Below are positions 1-9,219 of a stretch of 64,000 nucleotides of DNA, piece after piece. The translations under genes and the position numbers were made by a program. The DNA is from Sediminibacterium sp. (lineage in GTDB: Bacteria; Bacteroidota; Bacteroidia; B-17B0; Aurantibacillaceae). The stretch covers positions 119,312 through 183,311 of the forward strand of contig JASGCO010000006.1 of assembly GCA_030054095.1 (NCBI GenBank), in the 5' to 3' direction. Within the stretch, counting starts at the first letter, position 1. Each line of letters starts with the position of its first letter. The notes beneath the pieces are model-generated. The model was not told the DNA's origin. It did no database searches and was given only the letters and a program-made list of their open reading frames with translations.

Positions 1-274
1 TTGCCATGTGTTCAGTTAAGAACTCGTGGTACGGCATCCAGGGATGTTTGGCCAGAAAGTGCCCTTCGACACCGAACTTTGCCCAATCATCCAGTTCCTG
101 CTGAATGTAAGACTGAGTGGTTTTGGGCTGTAATCCCAAGGAATTTCCGGTAAAATAAACTACTTCACGTTCATGGTGTTGTGGAATGTAAAATTGCCCG
201 CGAAATTTGCGTAAGGGATCTTTTTCATCCATGTTACGGCAAAACGCCAGCGTATGTTCGAATGCAGTTATCAT
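1..274 (-). CDS. kynU: Kynureninase, N-terminal part (runs off the window)
   Basis: Reading the minus strand from the ATG at 274 gives 91 residues beginning [19 protein letters not shown], open to the window edge, so the C-terminal three quarters lie outside. The segment contains [13 protein letters not shown] (about residues 39-51) and [10 protein letters not shown] (about 65-74), which match the N-terminal region of PLP-dependent kynureninases. The family cleaves kynurenine and 3-hydroxykynurenine to (hydroxy)anthranilate plus alanine in tryptophan degradation or de novo NAD synthesis. The PLP lysine is not in the visible part. The gene is divergent from hemL, with a 99-bp gap between the two start codons. 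I see no clear TAnnTTTG box on its own side. Confidence 0.87.
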   Translation of the reverse strand, partial: MITAFEHTLAFCRNMDEKDPLRKFRGQFYIPQHHEREVVYFTGNSLGLQPKTTQSYIQQELDDWAKFGVEGHFLAKHPWMPYHEFLTEHMA

Positions 275-348
275 AATAAAAATTAAGCGACTGTAATTTT
301 AGGGCTTTAAAACAAAAGGCGCAAACAAAAGAATACGTATAATAATTT

Positions 349-356
349 TATCTTTG
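349..356 (+). promoter_or_regulatory. -7 promoter box for hemL
   Basis: TATCTTTG is an exact match to the Bacteroidota TAnnTTTG element. It lies 17 bases before the ATG at 374 and overlaps the in-frame GTG at 356, so that GTG cannot be the start. No convincing -33 TTG is seen. Confidence 0.65.
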
Positions 357-373
357 TGGTCTCTAGTAATTTT

Positions 374-1663
374 ATGCAAACATCAGTATCTGCGGGTTTA
401 TTTGAAAAAGCAAAAACCTATTTTCCGGGAGGCGTTAATTCGCCGGTAAGAGCGTTTAGAAGTGTAGGAGGATCGCCTCTGTTTATAGAAAAAGGAAAAG
501 GATCCCATATATGGGACGTGGATGGTAATGAATACATTGACTATTGCTGTAGTTGGGGGCCGCTCATTCTTGGGCATGCCCATGAAGGGGTTTTAAGCGC
601 GGTTAGTAAAACCATGCAAAATGGCACTTCTTTTGGAGCCCCAACCCGCTTAGAAAATCAATTGGCGGAGTTGATTCTGAGTAACAATTCATACATTGAG
701 AAAATCCGGTTTGTGAGCAGTGGAACAGAAGCGGTGATGAGCGCTATTCGTCTGGCGAGGGGATATACCGGAAGAACCAAGATTTTGAAATTTGAGGGCT
801 GTTACCATGGACACGTGGATTCCTTACTGGTAAAAGCAGGGAGCGGGTTAGTGACCTTTGGAAATACCAGTAGTTCGGGTGTGCCTGAAAGTTTTGTAAA
901 TGAAACCATTACGGTGCCTTTAAACAACAGGGCAGCGGTAGAGGAGGCTTTTCAGCAGTTTAAAAACGAAATTGCCTGCGTAATAATTGAACCCGTTCCT
1001 GCTAACAATGGCTTGTTATTGCAGGGCAAAGCCTTTTTGAACTTTTTGCGTGAGCAGTGTACAGCACACGGAACCCTGCTTATTTTTGATGAAGTAATCA
1101 GTGGATTTCGTCTGTCTTTTTCAGGTGCGGCCGGTTTGTACGAGATTAAACCGGATATATGTACCTATGGAAAAATAATAGGAGGCGGTTTTCCTGTAGG
1201 GGCCTATGGCGCTTCTCGGGAAATAATGTCCTGCATTTCCCCTGAAGGAAATGTTTATCAGGCAGGAACCCTCAGTGGAAATCCTGTAGCCATGTCGGCG
1301 GGGACAGCTCAGTTAACCGAATGCCTTAGACCCGGTTTTTACACGGAATTAGAAAAAAAGACGAGCTATTTAATTAACGGTATTATGAGCGCGAATCCGT
1401 TCCCCCTGTTTAAAATATTCTCCTTAGGCAGCATTTTCTGGCTGGCCTTTACCGAAAAGGAGGCCATAAGCTGTGCCGAAGACATTGATCCGGGCAGTAT
1501 GGGGTATTTTAAAACATTGTATCATCAGTTGCTTCAGGAGGGTGTGTATCTTGGTCCCAGTGGGTACGAAGTAGGATTTGTAAGTAGCGAGCACACCTAT
1601 GACGATTTAGATAAAACAATTGCCGGATTTGTTAAATCCCTGAGTTTGTTAACAAAAAGTTAA
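374..1663 (+). CDS. hemL: Glutamate-1-semialdehyde 2,1-aminomutase
   Basis: PLP enzyme that converts glutamate-1-semialdehyde to 5-aminolevulinate in the C5 route to tetrapyrroles (cytoplasm). About 429 residues, normal for the family. Visible signatures: FPGGVNSPVRAF near the N-terminus, the GTEAVMSAIRLAR segment, IFDEVISGFR (PLP-binding aspartate region), and the PLP lysine in TYGKIIGGGFPVGAYG, typical of GSA aminotransferases rather than other class III transaminases. The reading frame is open back to a GTG at 356, but a -7 promoter box covers that codon, so ATG 374 (MQTSVSAGLFEKAK) is chosen. It stands alone, divergent from kynU, with a 180-bp gap to the next gene. Confidence 0.93.
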   Translation: MQTSVSAGLFEKAKTYFPGGVNSPVRAFRSVGGSPLFIEKGKGSHIWDVDGNEYIDYCCSWGPLILGHAHEGVLSAVSKTMQNGTSFGAPTRLENQLAELILSNNSYIEKIRFVSSGTEAVMSAIRLARGYTGRTKILKFEGCYHGHVDSLLVKAGSGLVTFGNTSSSGVPESFVNETITVPLNNRAAVEEAFQQFKNEIACVIIEPVPANNGLLLQGKAFLNFLREQCTAHGTLLIFDEVISGFRLSFSGAAGLYEIKPDICTYGKIIGGGFPVGAYGASREIMSCISPEGNVYQAGTLSGNPVAMSAGTAQLTECLRPGFYTELEKKTSYLINGIMSANPFPLFKIFSLGSIFWLAFTEKEAISCAEDIDPGSMGYFKTLYHQLLQEGVYLGPSGYEVGFVSSEHTYDDLDKTIAGFVKSLSLLTKS

Positions 1664-1819
1664 TAAATCGGGGAAACCATTTTTTGAGGCGGGTTTTTGC
1701 GAAATTACCACTAAAACGCTGTAGGTCAATAATTAACATAGGCGGTGCAATAAAGGGACAGGTGGACATTTTAACAAATGCCGTATGACATTCATCACGC
1801 TATAGCGTACTTTAATACG

Positions 1820-1827
1820 TATATTTG
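1820..1827 (+). promoter_or_regulatory. -7 promoter box for the 1318-residue T9SS protein
   Basis: TATATTTG, an exact TAnnTTTG match, ends 18 bases before the ATG at 1846. No obvious -33 TTG at the expected spacing. Confidence 0.6.
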
Positions 1828-1845
1828 CCTTAAGTAATCAAAAAT

Positions 1846-4800
1846 ATGAAAAAACTATACTTTTTTAAAAGGTTGCTCGTACTTGCAACTGTTTTATTCG
1901 GTATGAAAATGGTGGCACAACCGTGTTACTCGCCAAGTTCATACGGATCAGCTAACATTACATCTTTTGTAGGTGTAATGACAAACATTAACACGTGTAC
2001 CTACGGAGGGGAGTACAACACCCTAACGGTTGGGGTTTCGGGCGTATTTACCTTTTCGGCTTCCGGCGGTTCAGGTAATTACCTGACGCTTTCTACTGCT
2101 ACCAGCAGCGGATCTCTTGCTGCCGGTGTTCCGCCTTTAACAGTGACTTTAACAGCAGGAACCTACTATCTGCACGTTGCCACTTCTAATACCTGTGGTA
2201 CTGAAAGTTTATGTCATACAACAAGTTATTCGAATACCGCTATTGCGGGTTCACCAACCATTACGTCACAGCCATCTAACCTGAGTTTATGTTCAGGTGC
2301 CAATGGTTCGTTTATTGTAGCGGCTACAGGTGGCACTTCGTATCAGTGGGAGTCGAGTACTGGTGGCCCTTTCACCGCTTTAACCAATGTTGCGCCTTAT
2401 TCGGGCGTAACAACGCCTACTTTAAACATTACTGGTGCCACAAATGGTATGAATAATACCCAATTCCGTTGTGTGGTTACCAACGGAACAGGAAACGTTG
2501 CTTCTAACGCAGTGGTTTTAACCGTATTGGCTGGCGCAAGTTTGCCATTAATCGAAGATTTTAACGCTTCTACTACTTTCCCAACATTATGGAATGTAAA
2601 TGCGTCAAATCCCTGGTATGTATTTACAAATCATGGAACGGCAGGCTCTAACGGTATGTCGCGTAACCTTTACAGTACAACACAAATTCTTGCTCAGGCT
2701 CAAACGCCAAATGTGGGTGTTGTAACAAACTCCACAACGCTTACATTTGACTACCGTATAATGGAGTACAGTGGTTATCCCGGAGCAGCTACTCCAACCG
2801 CTTCAATTGCTAATGACTCTCTTAATATCTATATTTCAACAAACTGTGGTGCTACATTTTCATTGTTAGGCAGTATAAATGCTTCTAACCACACTGTTAC
2901 AACAAATTTTACAAGCAAATCGTATAATTTAGCTCCTTATGCTGGTAATAGCGTTATTATCCGTTTCCGCGCTAATAAAGATGCTGCAACCAGTTCAGAT
3001 TATTATGTAGATGTTGATAATATCAATATCTCCAATGTAGTACCTATTGATGCTGGCGTAACGGCTTTTGTTACTCCGATAGCAGGACGTCCTTGTTATA
3101 ATAATAATGAGCAAGTGGTAGTTACTGTAAAAAACTGGGGTACCGCTAATATTTCAAACGTACCGGTTAAGGTAAGTGTAACGGGTCCTGTGAACTCTTT
3201 AATTACAACAACTCTGGCTGGTCCGGTTCTTCCGGGTGCTACGGCAAATGTTACTGTAGGAACAGTAAATATGACAGCAGGTGGTGTGTATAACTTTAAA
3301 TGTTACACTGATCTGGCAGCAGATCCAACAAAAGGAAACGATACATTACTGCCGGTTATCCAGCGTACGGTATCAGCTTTAGGTACAACACCATTACCTT
3401 ACTTTGAAGATTTTAACGCATTAGCAGCAATACCTGCTACATGGATTAATAATCCAAGCGCTAATTGGTTTGTGGGTGCTAATCACGGTACAAGTGCCAG
3501 CAACGGTATGTACCGCAATTTATACGGATCGTTCGCTATCCGTGCGGAAGCAGATATGTTAAAGCTGGGTGCAGTAACACCAAGTACCGCTTTAAAATTT
3601 GATTACCGTTATGTAGATTATTCTGGTTTCCCTAATTCGGCAGCTACTCAAACTTCTGCTATTGTTGGCGATTCACTTAACATTTATGTTTCTACCAATT
3701 GTGGATTAAGTTATTCTTTATTAGGATCTATTAATGCCAGTAACCACGTATCAACAACCGCTTTTGCCAGCAAAACGTATCCAATGGCGGCTTATGCAGG
3801 ATCTGATGTTATCATTAAGTTTTTAGCTACCAAAGTACCTGCAAATACAGCGGATTACTATGTAGATATTGATAATATTAATTTATATAATGCTTCTGCG
3901 GTTGATGCCGGGGTATCTGCTCTTGCAGCTCCTGTAACCAACACTTGCTATACGTCTTCTACTCCGGTTTCTGTTGTGTTGAACAACTTTGGTACAGGTG
4001 CTATTTCTAATGTTCCTGTAACGGTTACTGTTGCGTTAGGCGCCAGTGTACAAACCATTTCAACAACCTATACGCCTTCTATTCCTGTTGGTGGATCGGT
4101 TACAGTAGTGGTAGGTAACGTAAATATGACAAATCCTGGTAACTACACCTTTACTTCTACTTCAGGAATTGCCGGCGATGGTAACTCAAGTAATGATCAG
4201 AACCTAACGGTTATTAATACACCTGTTATCGCGGCTATCAGTGGTCAAACAGTAGCTTGTTTAGGTGGTTCTGTAACCTTAAATGCTACAGGAACAGCTA
4301 CCGCTTATTTATGGAGCAATGGTGCTACAACCAATAGTGTATCTGTAGCGCCTACAACCAATACTGTTTATTCAGTTGTTGGAACCTCTTCATTGGGTTG
4401 TTCATTTACTGCTACTCAGGCCGTAACGGTTACAAACCCAACTATTAGTGCTAATGGTGCATTAGCGTGTGGGTCGGGTACATTAACCGGAACATTAACT
4501 GCTACTTCTTTCGGTACCGTTAACTGGTATGCCAGTCCTTCTTCTACAACCAGTTTAGGAACCGGAAACAGTTTTCCTGTTTCAGCAGCGGCTACTACTA
4601 CATATTATGCAGAAGCGAGTTCAGTATCTGTTAACCAGATTGGTTTAGCAACGAACACAACTGTTGCCGGTGGTGGTCAGCAAACCAGTACTGCTTACAA
4701 TACGTTTGATGTGTTCAGTACGTGTATTATTCAAGATGTAACTGTTTATGCGGGTGCAACTGGTAACGTTGTGTTTGATTTACGTGATAATATCGGTAAC

Positions 4801-5802
4801 CTTATTACTACCACCAGCGTACCTGTAACCAATACTGTTTCTGGTACGGTTATTCCTCTTAACTTTACTGTAACGCCCGGTACAGGGTACCGTTTAGGTC
4901 AGGGTGCAGGTTCTGTGTCTATGTACAGAACATCCGCTTCAAGTAACTTATATCCATTCAGCATTCCTGGTGTTATGGATATGACCGGAAGTTCAGCAGG
5001 TAATACCTTCTACTATTTTGGGTATAACTGGACAGTAGTATCTCCTGGTTGTACAAGCCCTCGCGTGCCTGCTGTATTTACAGTGTCACCTTCAGGTGCT
5101 GTAGCTATTGCAGCGTCGCAGACGCTTATTTGTTCGGGCTCAACCGCGACATTAACGGCTAGTGGTGCTTCAACTTATACCTGGAATACAGGTGCTCAAA
5201 CATCTGCAATTGTTGTTTCTCCTAGTGTAACAACATCATATACTGTTAACGCGAGCGGATCATGTGGTGGTTCTGCAACAACTACATTAACCGTTAACCC
5301 TAGCCCAAATCTGGTAGTATCACCAATATTTACACTTTGTGCCAGTACTACAACGGTTCCTGCATCGGCTACCTTAACAGCCAGTGGTGCTAATAGTTAT
5401 TTCTGGACACCAGGTAACCTTACCACTCCTACAATTGTTGTAACACCTACAACTACAACAGCATACAATGTAATAGGTACAGGAACTAACGGTTGTGCTT
5501 CAACAGGTACAACAGGTGTGTTGGTTATTGTTTGTACAGGATTACAAAATAATGCAGCCGTTGCTGAAAATGTGCAGATTATGCCAAATCCAACAAACGG
5601 TATTATCAATGTTGTATTAACGAACAAATCAGATAATATGTATTTTGAAATACTGGATGTTACTGGTAAAGTAGTTCTGCGTGAAACCTTAACACAATAC
5701 AATTCAGTAGTAAATGCAACTTCTTTAGCAAATGGATTGTATGCTTATCGAATTGTAAGTGACAATAAGGCTATTAAACAAGGTAAACTTGTAAAACAGT
5801 AA
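1846..5802 (+). CDS. Large secreted adhesin-like protein with T9SS sorting domain
   Basis: A 1318-residue protein with a Sec signal peptide (about 1-25, ending MVAQ). Residues ~233-513 and ~515-795 form a tandem duplication. Each copy has a jelly-roll/MAM-like module starting 'EDFNA' and containing SLNIYxSTNCG, LLGSINASNH and DYYVDxDNIN, followed by a CARDB-like beta domain. Residues ~800-1240 hold Ig/PKD-like repeats with YLWSNGATT, YTWNTGAQT and YFWTPGNLT cores. The last ~75 residues (MPNPTNGIINV ... LANGLYAYRI ... KQGKLVKQ) are a type A T9SS C-terminal sorting domain, so the product should be exported across the outer membrane and attached to the surface or released. No catalytic domain is recognised; the composition is Ser/Thr/Val/Ala-rich. 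Probable role: adhesion or surface matrix. It has its own promoter box and terminator. Confidence 0.8.
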   Translation: MKKLYFFKRLLVLATVLFGMKMVAQPCYSPSSYGSANITSFVGVMTNINTCTYGGEYNTLTVGVSGVFTFSASGGSGNYLTLSTATSSGSLAAGVPPLTVTLTAGTYYLHVATSNTCGTESLCHTTSYSNTAIAGSPTITSQPSNLSLCSGANGSFIVAATGGTSYQWESSTGGPFTALTNVAPYSGVTTPTLNITGATNGMNNTQFRCVVTNGTGNVASNAVVLTVLAGASLPLIEDFNASTTFPTLWNVNASNPWYVFTNHGTAGSNGMSRNLYSTTQILAQAQTPNVGVVTNSTTLTFDYRIMEYSGYPGAATPTASIANDSLNIYISTNCGATFSLLGSINASNHTVTTNFTSKSYNLAPYAGNSVIIRFRANKDAATSSDYYVDVDNINISNVVPIDAGVTAFVTPIAGRPCYNNNEQVVVTVKNWGTANISNVPVKVSVTGPVNSLITTTLAGPVLPGATANVTVGTVNMTAGGVYNFKCYTDLAADPTKGNDTLLPVIQRTVSALGTTPLPYFEDFNALAAIPATWINNPSANWFVGANHGTSASNGMYRNLYGSFAIRAEADMLKLGAVTPSTALKFDYRYVDYSGFPNSAATQTSAIVGDSLNIYVSTNCGLSYSLLGSINASNHVSTTAFASKTYPMAAYAGSDVIIKFLATKVPANTADYYVDIDNINLYNASAVDAGVSALAAPVTNTCYTSSTPVSVVLNNFGTGAISNVPVTVTVALGASVQTISTTYTPSIPVGGSVTVVVGNVNMTNPGNYTFTSTSGIAGDGNSSNDQNLTVINTPVIAAISGQTVACLGGSVTLNATGTATAYLWSNGATTNSVSVAPTTNTVYSVVGTSSLGCSFTATQAVTVTNPTISANGALACGSGTLTGTLTATSFGTVNWYASPSSTTSLGTGNSFPVSAAATTTYYAEASSVSVNQIGLATNTTVAGGGQQTSTAYNTFDVFSTCIIQDVTVYAGATGNVVFDLRDNIGNLITTTSVPVTNTVSGTVIPLNFTVTPGTGYRLGQGAGSVSMYRTSASSNLYPFSIPGVMDMTGSSAGNTFYYFGYNWTVVSPGCTSPRVPAVFTVSPSGAVAIAASQTLICSGSTATLTASGASTYTWNTGAQTSAIVVSPSVTTSYTVNASGSCGGSATTTLTVNPSPNLVVSPIFTLCASTTTVPASATLTASGANSYFWTPGNLTTPTIVVTPTTTTAYNVIGTGTNGCASTGTTGVLVIVCTGLQNNAAVAENVQIMPNPTNGIINVVLTNKSDNMYFEILDVTGKVVLRETLTQYNSVVNATSLANGLYAYRIVSDNKAIKQGKLVKQ

Positions 5803-5821
5803 ACAATTTCTCTATGATATT

Positions 5822-5852
5822 AAACCGCCCTGATAAAGGGCGGTTTTTTTTT
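5822..5852 (+). terminator. Rho-independent terminator
   Basis: Stem AACCGCCCT / AGGGCGGTT with loop GATAA, followed by a nine-T run, 20 bases after the stop of the large T9SS gene. Confidence 0.9.
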
Positions 5853-5901
5853 GCCCAAATGTTAAATAATACATTGATGTGTTATACATAAGAAAATTAT
5901 G

Positions 5902-5909
5902 TATATTTG
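5902..5909 (+). promoter_or_regulatory. -7 promoter box for the PadR gene
   Basis: TATATTTG, an exact TAnnTTTG match, 18 bases before ATG 5928. It overlaps the upstream in-frame TTG at 5907, which argues against that start. A TTG at 5874-5876 lies 25 bases upstream, slightly beyond the usual 17-23 spacing. Confidence 0.6.
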
Positions 5910-5927
5910 TCTTATATATTACTTGAA

Positions 5928-6269
5928 ATGATTTATTCTTCTGAATTAATTAAAGGCACTTTAAAAACAATAGTTTTAAAATTATTAAAGACCAACAAGC
6001 GCATGTATGGTTACGAAATTACCCAAATGGTAAAGAGTTTAACAATGGATAAGATCCAGATTACGGAAGGAGCGCTTTACCCTACGTTACACGCATTAGA
6101 AAGCGAAGGACTGGTTATAACGGAAACGGAATATATTGGTAAACGAGTGCGTAAATACTATAGTCTGAGTTCGGATGGCGCAAAGCGGACAGAGGAGAAG
6201 GTGAATGAATTGGCTGATTTTATGAATACAATAAAATTTCTACTGGATCTTGAGCCAAAAACAAATTAA
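5928..6269 (+). CDS. PadR-family transcriptional regulator
   Basis: A 113-residue winged-helix protein. It has the PadR-type layout: helix with LLKTNKRMYGYEI, recognition region ITEGALYPTLHALESEGLV and wing segment RVRKYYSLSSDG, then a short C-terminal dimerisation helix (PadR-s1 size). The family usually represses a neighbouring gene and often pairs with a membrane protein carrying a HAAS-like N-terminus, which is what follows 11 bases downstream. ATG 5928 is chosen because the -7 box covers the earlier TTG. The inducer is unknown. Confidence 0.88.
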   Translation: MIYSSELIKGTLKTIVLKLLKTNKRMYGYEITQMVKSLTMDKIQITEGALYPTLHALESEGLVITETEYIGKRVRKYYSLSSDGAKRTEEKVNELADFMNTIKFLLDLEPKTN

Positions 6270-6280
6270 AACCAACTAAC

Positions 6281-7459
6281 ATGTATTGTATCAATGAAAA
6301 ACAGATTGATTTTATTTTAAACGACATTCGTGCACGTGGCGTTGAAATGGAATCGCTTCAAAATGACCTTCTGGATCATATCTGTTGTATTATTGAGCAA
6401 AACCTCAAAGAAGAGGAGGACTTTGAGAACTTTTATGCTAACACAATCACCAGCTTTTACAGAGAGGAATTGTGGGAAATAGAAGAGGAAACCCTCCGTT
6501 TATTAACGTTTAAAAACTATTACGCAATGAAAAAAACAATGATCGCAAGCGGAGTTGCATCCACCATTAGTTTGGGTACGGGCTTGATTTTTAAATTTAT
6601 GCACTGGCCGGGCGCCAGTATATTGATCCTATTAGGAATCGTTTTGGCAGGTTTACTTTTTTTACCGCTGGTTTTCACTTTAAAAGCAAGAGAAAAGCAA
6701 AAGGTTCAGGAGCGGGTAACCTTACTGATTGGCGGTTTGGCAACATCCGTACTCAGTTTCTCTATTCTTTTTAAAATTATGCATTGGCCTTATGCCAATG
6801 TGCTGGGAATGCTGGCGTTGTTAACGCTTACGTTTGTGTTTTTGCCCATTTATTTCTTTAATGGAATACGGAATCCGGAAACCAAGGTGAATACGATTAC
6901 CTCATCCATTTTGATGTTCCTGGGATGTGCATTGGTATTTACGTTAATCCGCAGCCCTAAAGGCTCACAGAAGTATTACCATTTTCTTACACAAGGATTT
7001 ATATATCAGGAGGATTTACTAAATAATGAACGGAAATGGCTTAAAGAAAGTAACGTAGCCCCCGATAGCAATGCTTTATCGCGCATACAATTATGCGAAG
7101 ATATTTATACTAAGTGCAATGAACTGAAATCTGCTGTATTAATGGACGAGACGGGTTACAGTGCCATTAATGCTGAATTCAGAAGTAAAGCCATAGCAAT
7201 TGAAGAACACACCATCTTAGATCAGATAGATAGCTCAACCACATTCGGACAACTGATCATCAAAATTAAAAACCTGGTGGAAGAGTACAATACACGGTTT
7301 GCAGACGAAGAGCATGGGACTATTCCCATTAAGCAAACTGTTTTTGATACTGAAGCCGGTGGCGAACCGTATATTACCACATTTAGTGTATTAAATCAGA
7401 TTACACAATTGCAGTTATTTGCACTTCAGCATCAGAAGGCGTTAATCGCTTTGAAATAA
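6281..7459 (+). CDS. PadR-partner multi-pass membrane protein with HWP motifs
   Basis: 392 residues. Residues 1-~75 are an acidic helical cytoplasmic segment (FILNDIRARGVEMESLQNDLLDHICC) resembling the HAAS-type domains found next to PadR regulators. Residues ~83-225 hold four to six hydrophobic segments. Two repeated motifs, FKFMHWPGAS and FKIMHWPYAN, recall the first transmembrane helix of GldL-like proteins. The C-terminal ~160 residues are soluble and helical. Likely a membrane sensor or anti-regulator working with the upstream PadR protein in a two-gene operon; the function is inferred from context only. A bidirectional terminator follows. Confidence 0.6.
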   Translation: MYCINEKQIDFILNDIRARGVEMESLQNDLLDHICCIIEQNLKEEEDFENFYANTITSFYREELWEIEEETLRLLTFKNYYAMKKTMIASGVASTISLGTGLIFKFMHWPGASILILLGIVLAGLLFLPLVFTLKAREKQKVQERVTLLIGGLATSVLSFSILFKIMHWPYANVLGMLALLTLTFVFLPIYFFNGIRNPETKVNTITSSILMFLGCALVFTLIRSPKGSQKYYHFLTQGFIYQEDLLNNERKWLKESNVAPDSNALSRIQLCEDIYTKCNELKSAVLMDETGYSAINAEFRSKAIAIEEHTILDQIDSSTTFGQLIIKIKNLVEEYNTRFADEEHGTIPIKQTVFDTEAGGEPYITTFSVLNQITQLQLFALQHQKALIALK

Positions 7460-7552
7460 AGTGGGACTTAAGGTTGATGCGATGCGAATTTATTGCCTGT
7501 AATCTGACACATCATTTCTGAAAGACAAAAGAATGTCAGGATAAGGAATCAT

Positions 7553-7587
7553 AAAAAAACCTGTAACAAACAATTACAGGTTTTTTT
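7553..7587. terminator. Bidirectional terminator between convergent genes
   Basis: CCTGTAA / TTACAGG stem with loop CAAACAA, flanked by A7 and T7, so it can serve both the PadR operon (+) and proS (-). Confidence 0.88.
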
Positions 7588-7612
7588 ATGATCCGTTGAA
7601 AAATCAGAACGT

Positions 7613-9091
7613 TTAATAAGCTCTGGCAAATAAAACCCTTTGTTTACTTGGTTTGCCACTGTAAACACAAATCCCATCTTCTTGTTTGTTGTTTAAAGGA
7701 ATACAACGTATGGTGGCTTTGGTGAGTTCTTTAATTTTTTCTTCTGTTTCTGGTGTGCCGTCCCAATGGGCCGATACAAACCCTGTTTTTTCATCAAGTA
7801 CTTTCTGAAACTCATCAAACGAATTTACTTCTGTTGTAAGATTTTTCATGCGATCGCTTGAGCGTTGAAACAAATTCTCCTGTATGTCCTGCAATAATTT
7901 TTCAATGTAGGCTTCGGCATCTGTTAGTTGAATCACTTCTTTGGTGAGGTTATCACGGCGGGCCACTTCGATAGTGCCATTTGCCAGGTCGCGTTCACCA
8001 ATGCCAATTCGTACCGGGATGCCTTTTAACTCATGTTCAGCAAATTTAAATCCAGGACGTTGCGTGTCTCTGTCATCAAATTTTACGGAAATGTTTTTGG
8101 CCCTCAATGCTTTAATAAAAGGTTGTATAGCGTCAGAAATGGTTTTTAACCCCTCTTCGCCTTTATAAATAGGCACAATAACCACTTGCGTAGGAGCCAA
8201 ACGCGGTGGAATAACCAAACCATTGTTGTCGCTGTGACTCATAATGAGCGCCCCCATTAAACGGGTGCTAACTCCCCAGCTGGTAGCCCAAACGTAATCC
8301 AGTTTACCGCTTTTATCGGCAAATTTTACATCAAACGCTTTGGCAAAGTTCTGTCCTAAGAAATGAGAAGTACCGGCCTGAAGGGCTTTTCCATCCTGCA
8401 TCAGGGCTTCAATACAATAGGTGTCATCGGCACCGGCGAAACGTTCGTTAGGGGTTTTAACGCCTTTAATAACCGGAACAGCCATGTAGTTTTCCACAAA
8501 ATCGGCATATACATCCAGCATTTTTTTTGTTTCTTCAATGGCTTCTTCACGTGATGCATGCGCAGTGTGTCCTTCCTGCCATAAAAATTCGGCGGTACGA
8601 AGAAACAAACGTGTCCGCATTTCCCAACGTACCACGTTAGCCCATTGATTTACCAGGATAGGGAGGTCGCGGTAACTTTGAATCCAGTTGCGGTAAGTGT
8701 TCCAAATAATAGCTTCGCTGGTAGGGCGAACGATCAATTCTTCTTCCAGTTTTGCTTCCGGATCCACAATCAGTTTACCTTTATCGGTAGGGCTGCTTTT
8801 TAAACGATAATGCGTTACAACCGCGCATTCCTTGGCAAATCCTTCCGCATTTTTCTCTTCAGCTTCAAATAAACTTTTAGGAATAAAAATCGGGAAGTAG
8901 GCGTTAACGTGTCCTGTGTCTTTAAACATGCGGTCCAACACCTGCTGCATCTTTTCCCAAATGGCATATCCGCCCGGTTTAATAACCATGCAGCCTCTTA
9001 CGGCGCTGTGATCAGCCAGATCGGCTTCCACCACCAGATCATTATACCATTTACTGTAATCCTGTTCACGAGGAGTTATAACTTTGCTCAT
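7613..9091 (-). CDS. proS: Prolyl-tRNA synthetase (archaeal/eukaryote-type, without editing insert)
   Basis: Class II synthetase that charges tRNA-Pro in the cytoplasm. 492 residues, the short ProS type that lacks the INS editing domain. Visible landmarks: [17 protein letters not shown] at the N-terminus, motif 2 region ([20 protein letters not shown] ... [20 protein letters not shown]), motif 3 region around [12 protein letters not shown], a C-terminal anticodon/zinc-like domain, and the terminal Ala-Tyr typical of this type. Transcribed alone, with a shared terminator just downstream. The next gene upstream is divergent. Confidence 0.95.
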   Translation of the reverse strand: MSKVITPREQDYSKWYNDLVVEADLADHSAVRGCMVIKPGGYAIWEKMQQVLDRMFKDTGHVNAYFPIFIPKSLFEAEEKNAEGFAKECAVVTHYRLKSSPTDKGKLIVDPEAKLEEELIVRPTSEAIIWNTYRNWIQSYRDLPILVNQWANVVRWEMRTRLFLRTAEFLWQEGHTAHASREEAIEETKKMLDVYADFVENYMAVPVIKGVKTPNERFAGADDTYCIEALMQDGKALQAGTSHFLGQNFAKAFDVKFADKSGKLDYVWATSWGVSTRLMGALIMSHSDNNGLVIPPRLAPTQVVIVPIYKGEEGLKTISDAIQPFIKALRAKNISVKFDDRDTQRPGFKFAEHELKGIPVRIGIGERDLANGTIEVARRDNLTKEVIQLTDAEAYIEKLLQDIQENLFQRSSDRMKNLTTEVNSFDEFQKVLDEKTGFVSAHWDGTPETEEKIKELTKATIRCIPLNNKQEDGICVYSGKPSKQRVLFARAY

Positions 9092-9219
9092 AATGTTAAA
9101 ATATCTATCTAAATCCCTTTACCCTATATCTGAAACACAAAATATGTAAAGACTGGATAAATTGCCTGAAAAAGCGTAAATTTACGTATAATCTCCCGCT
9201 AATTTAAAACAATTTCAAA

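Noticed and set aside
356..373. GTG start six codons upstream for hemL
   Set aside because: The codon lies inside a TATCTTTG -7 box, and ATG 374 gives the normal family N-terminus.
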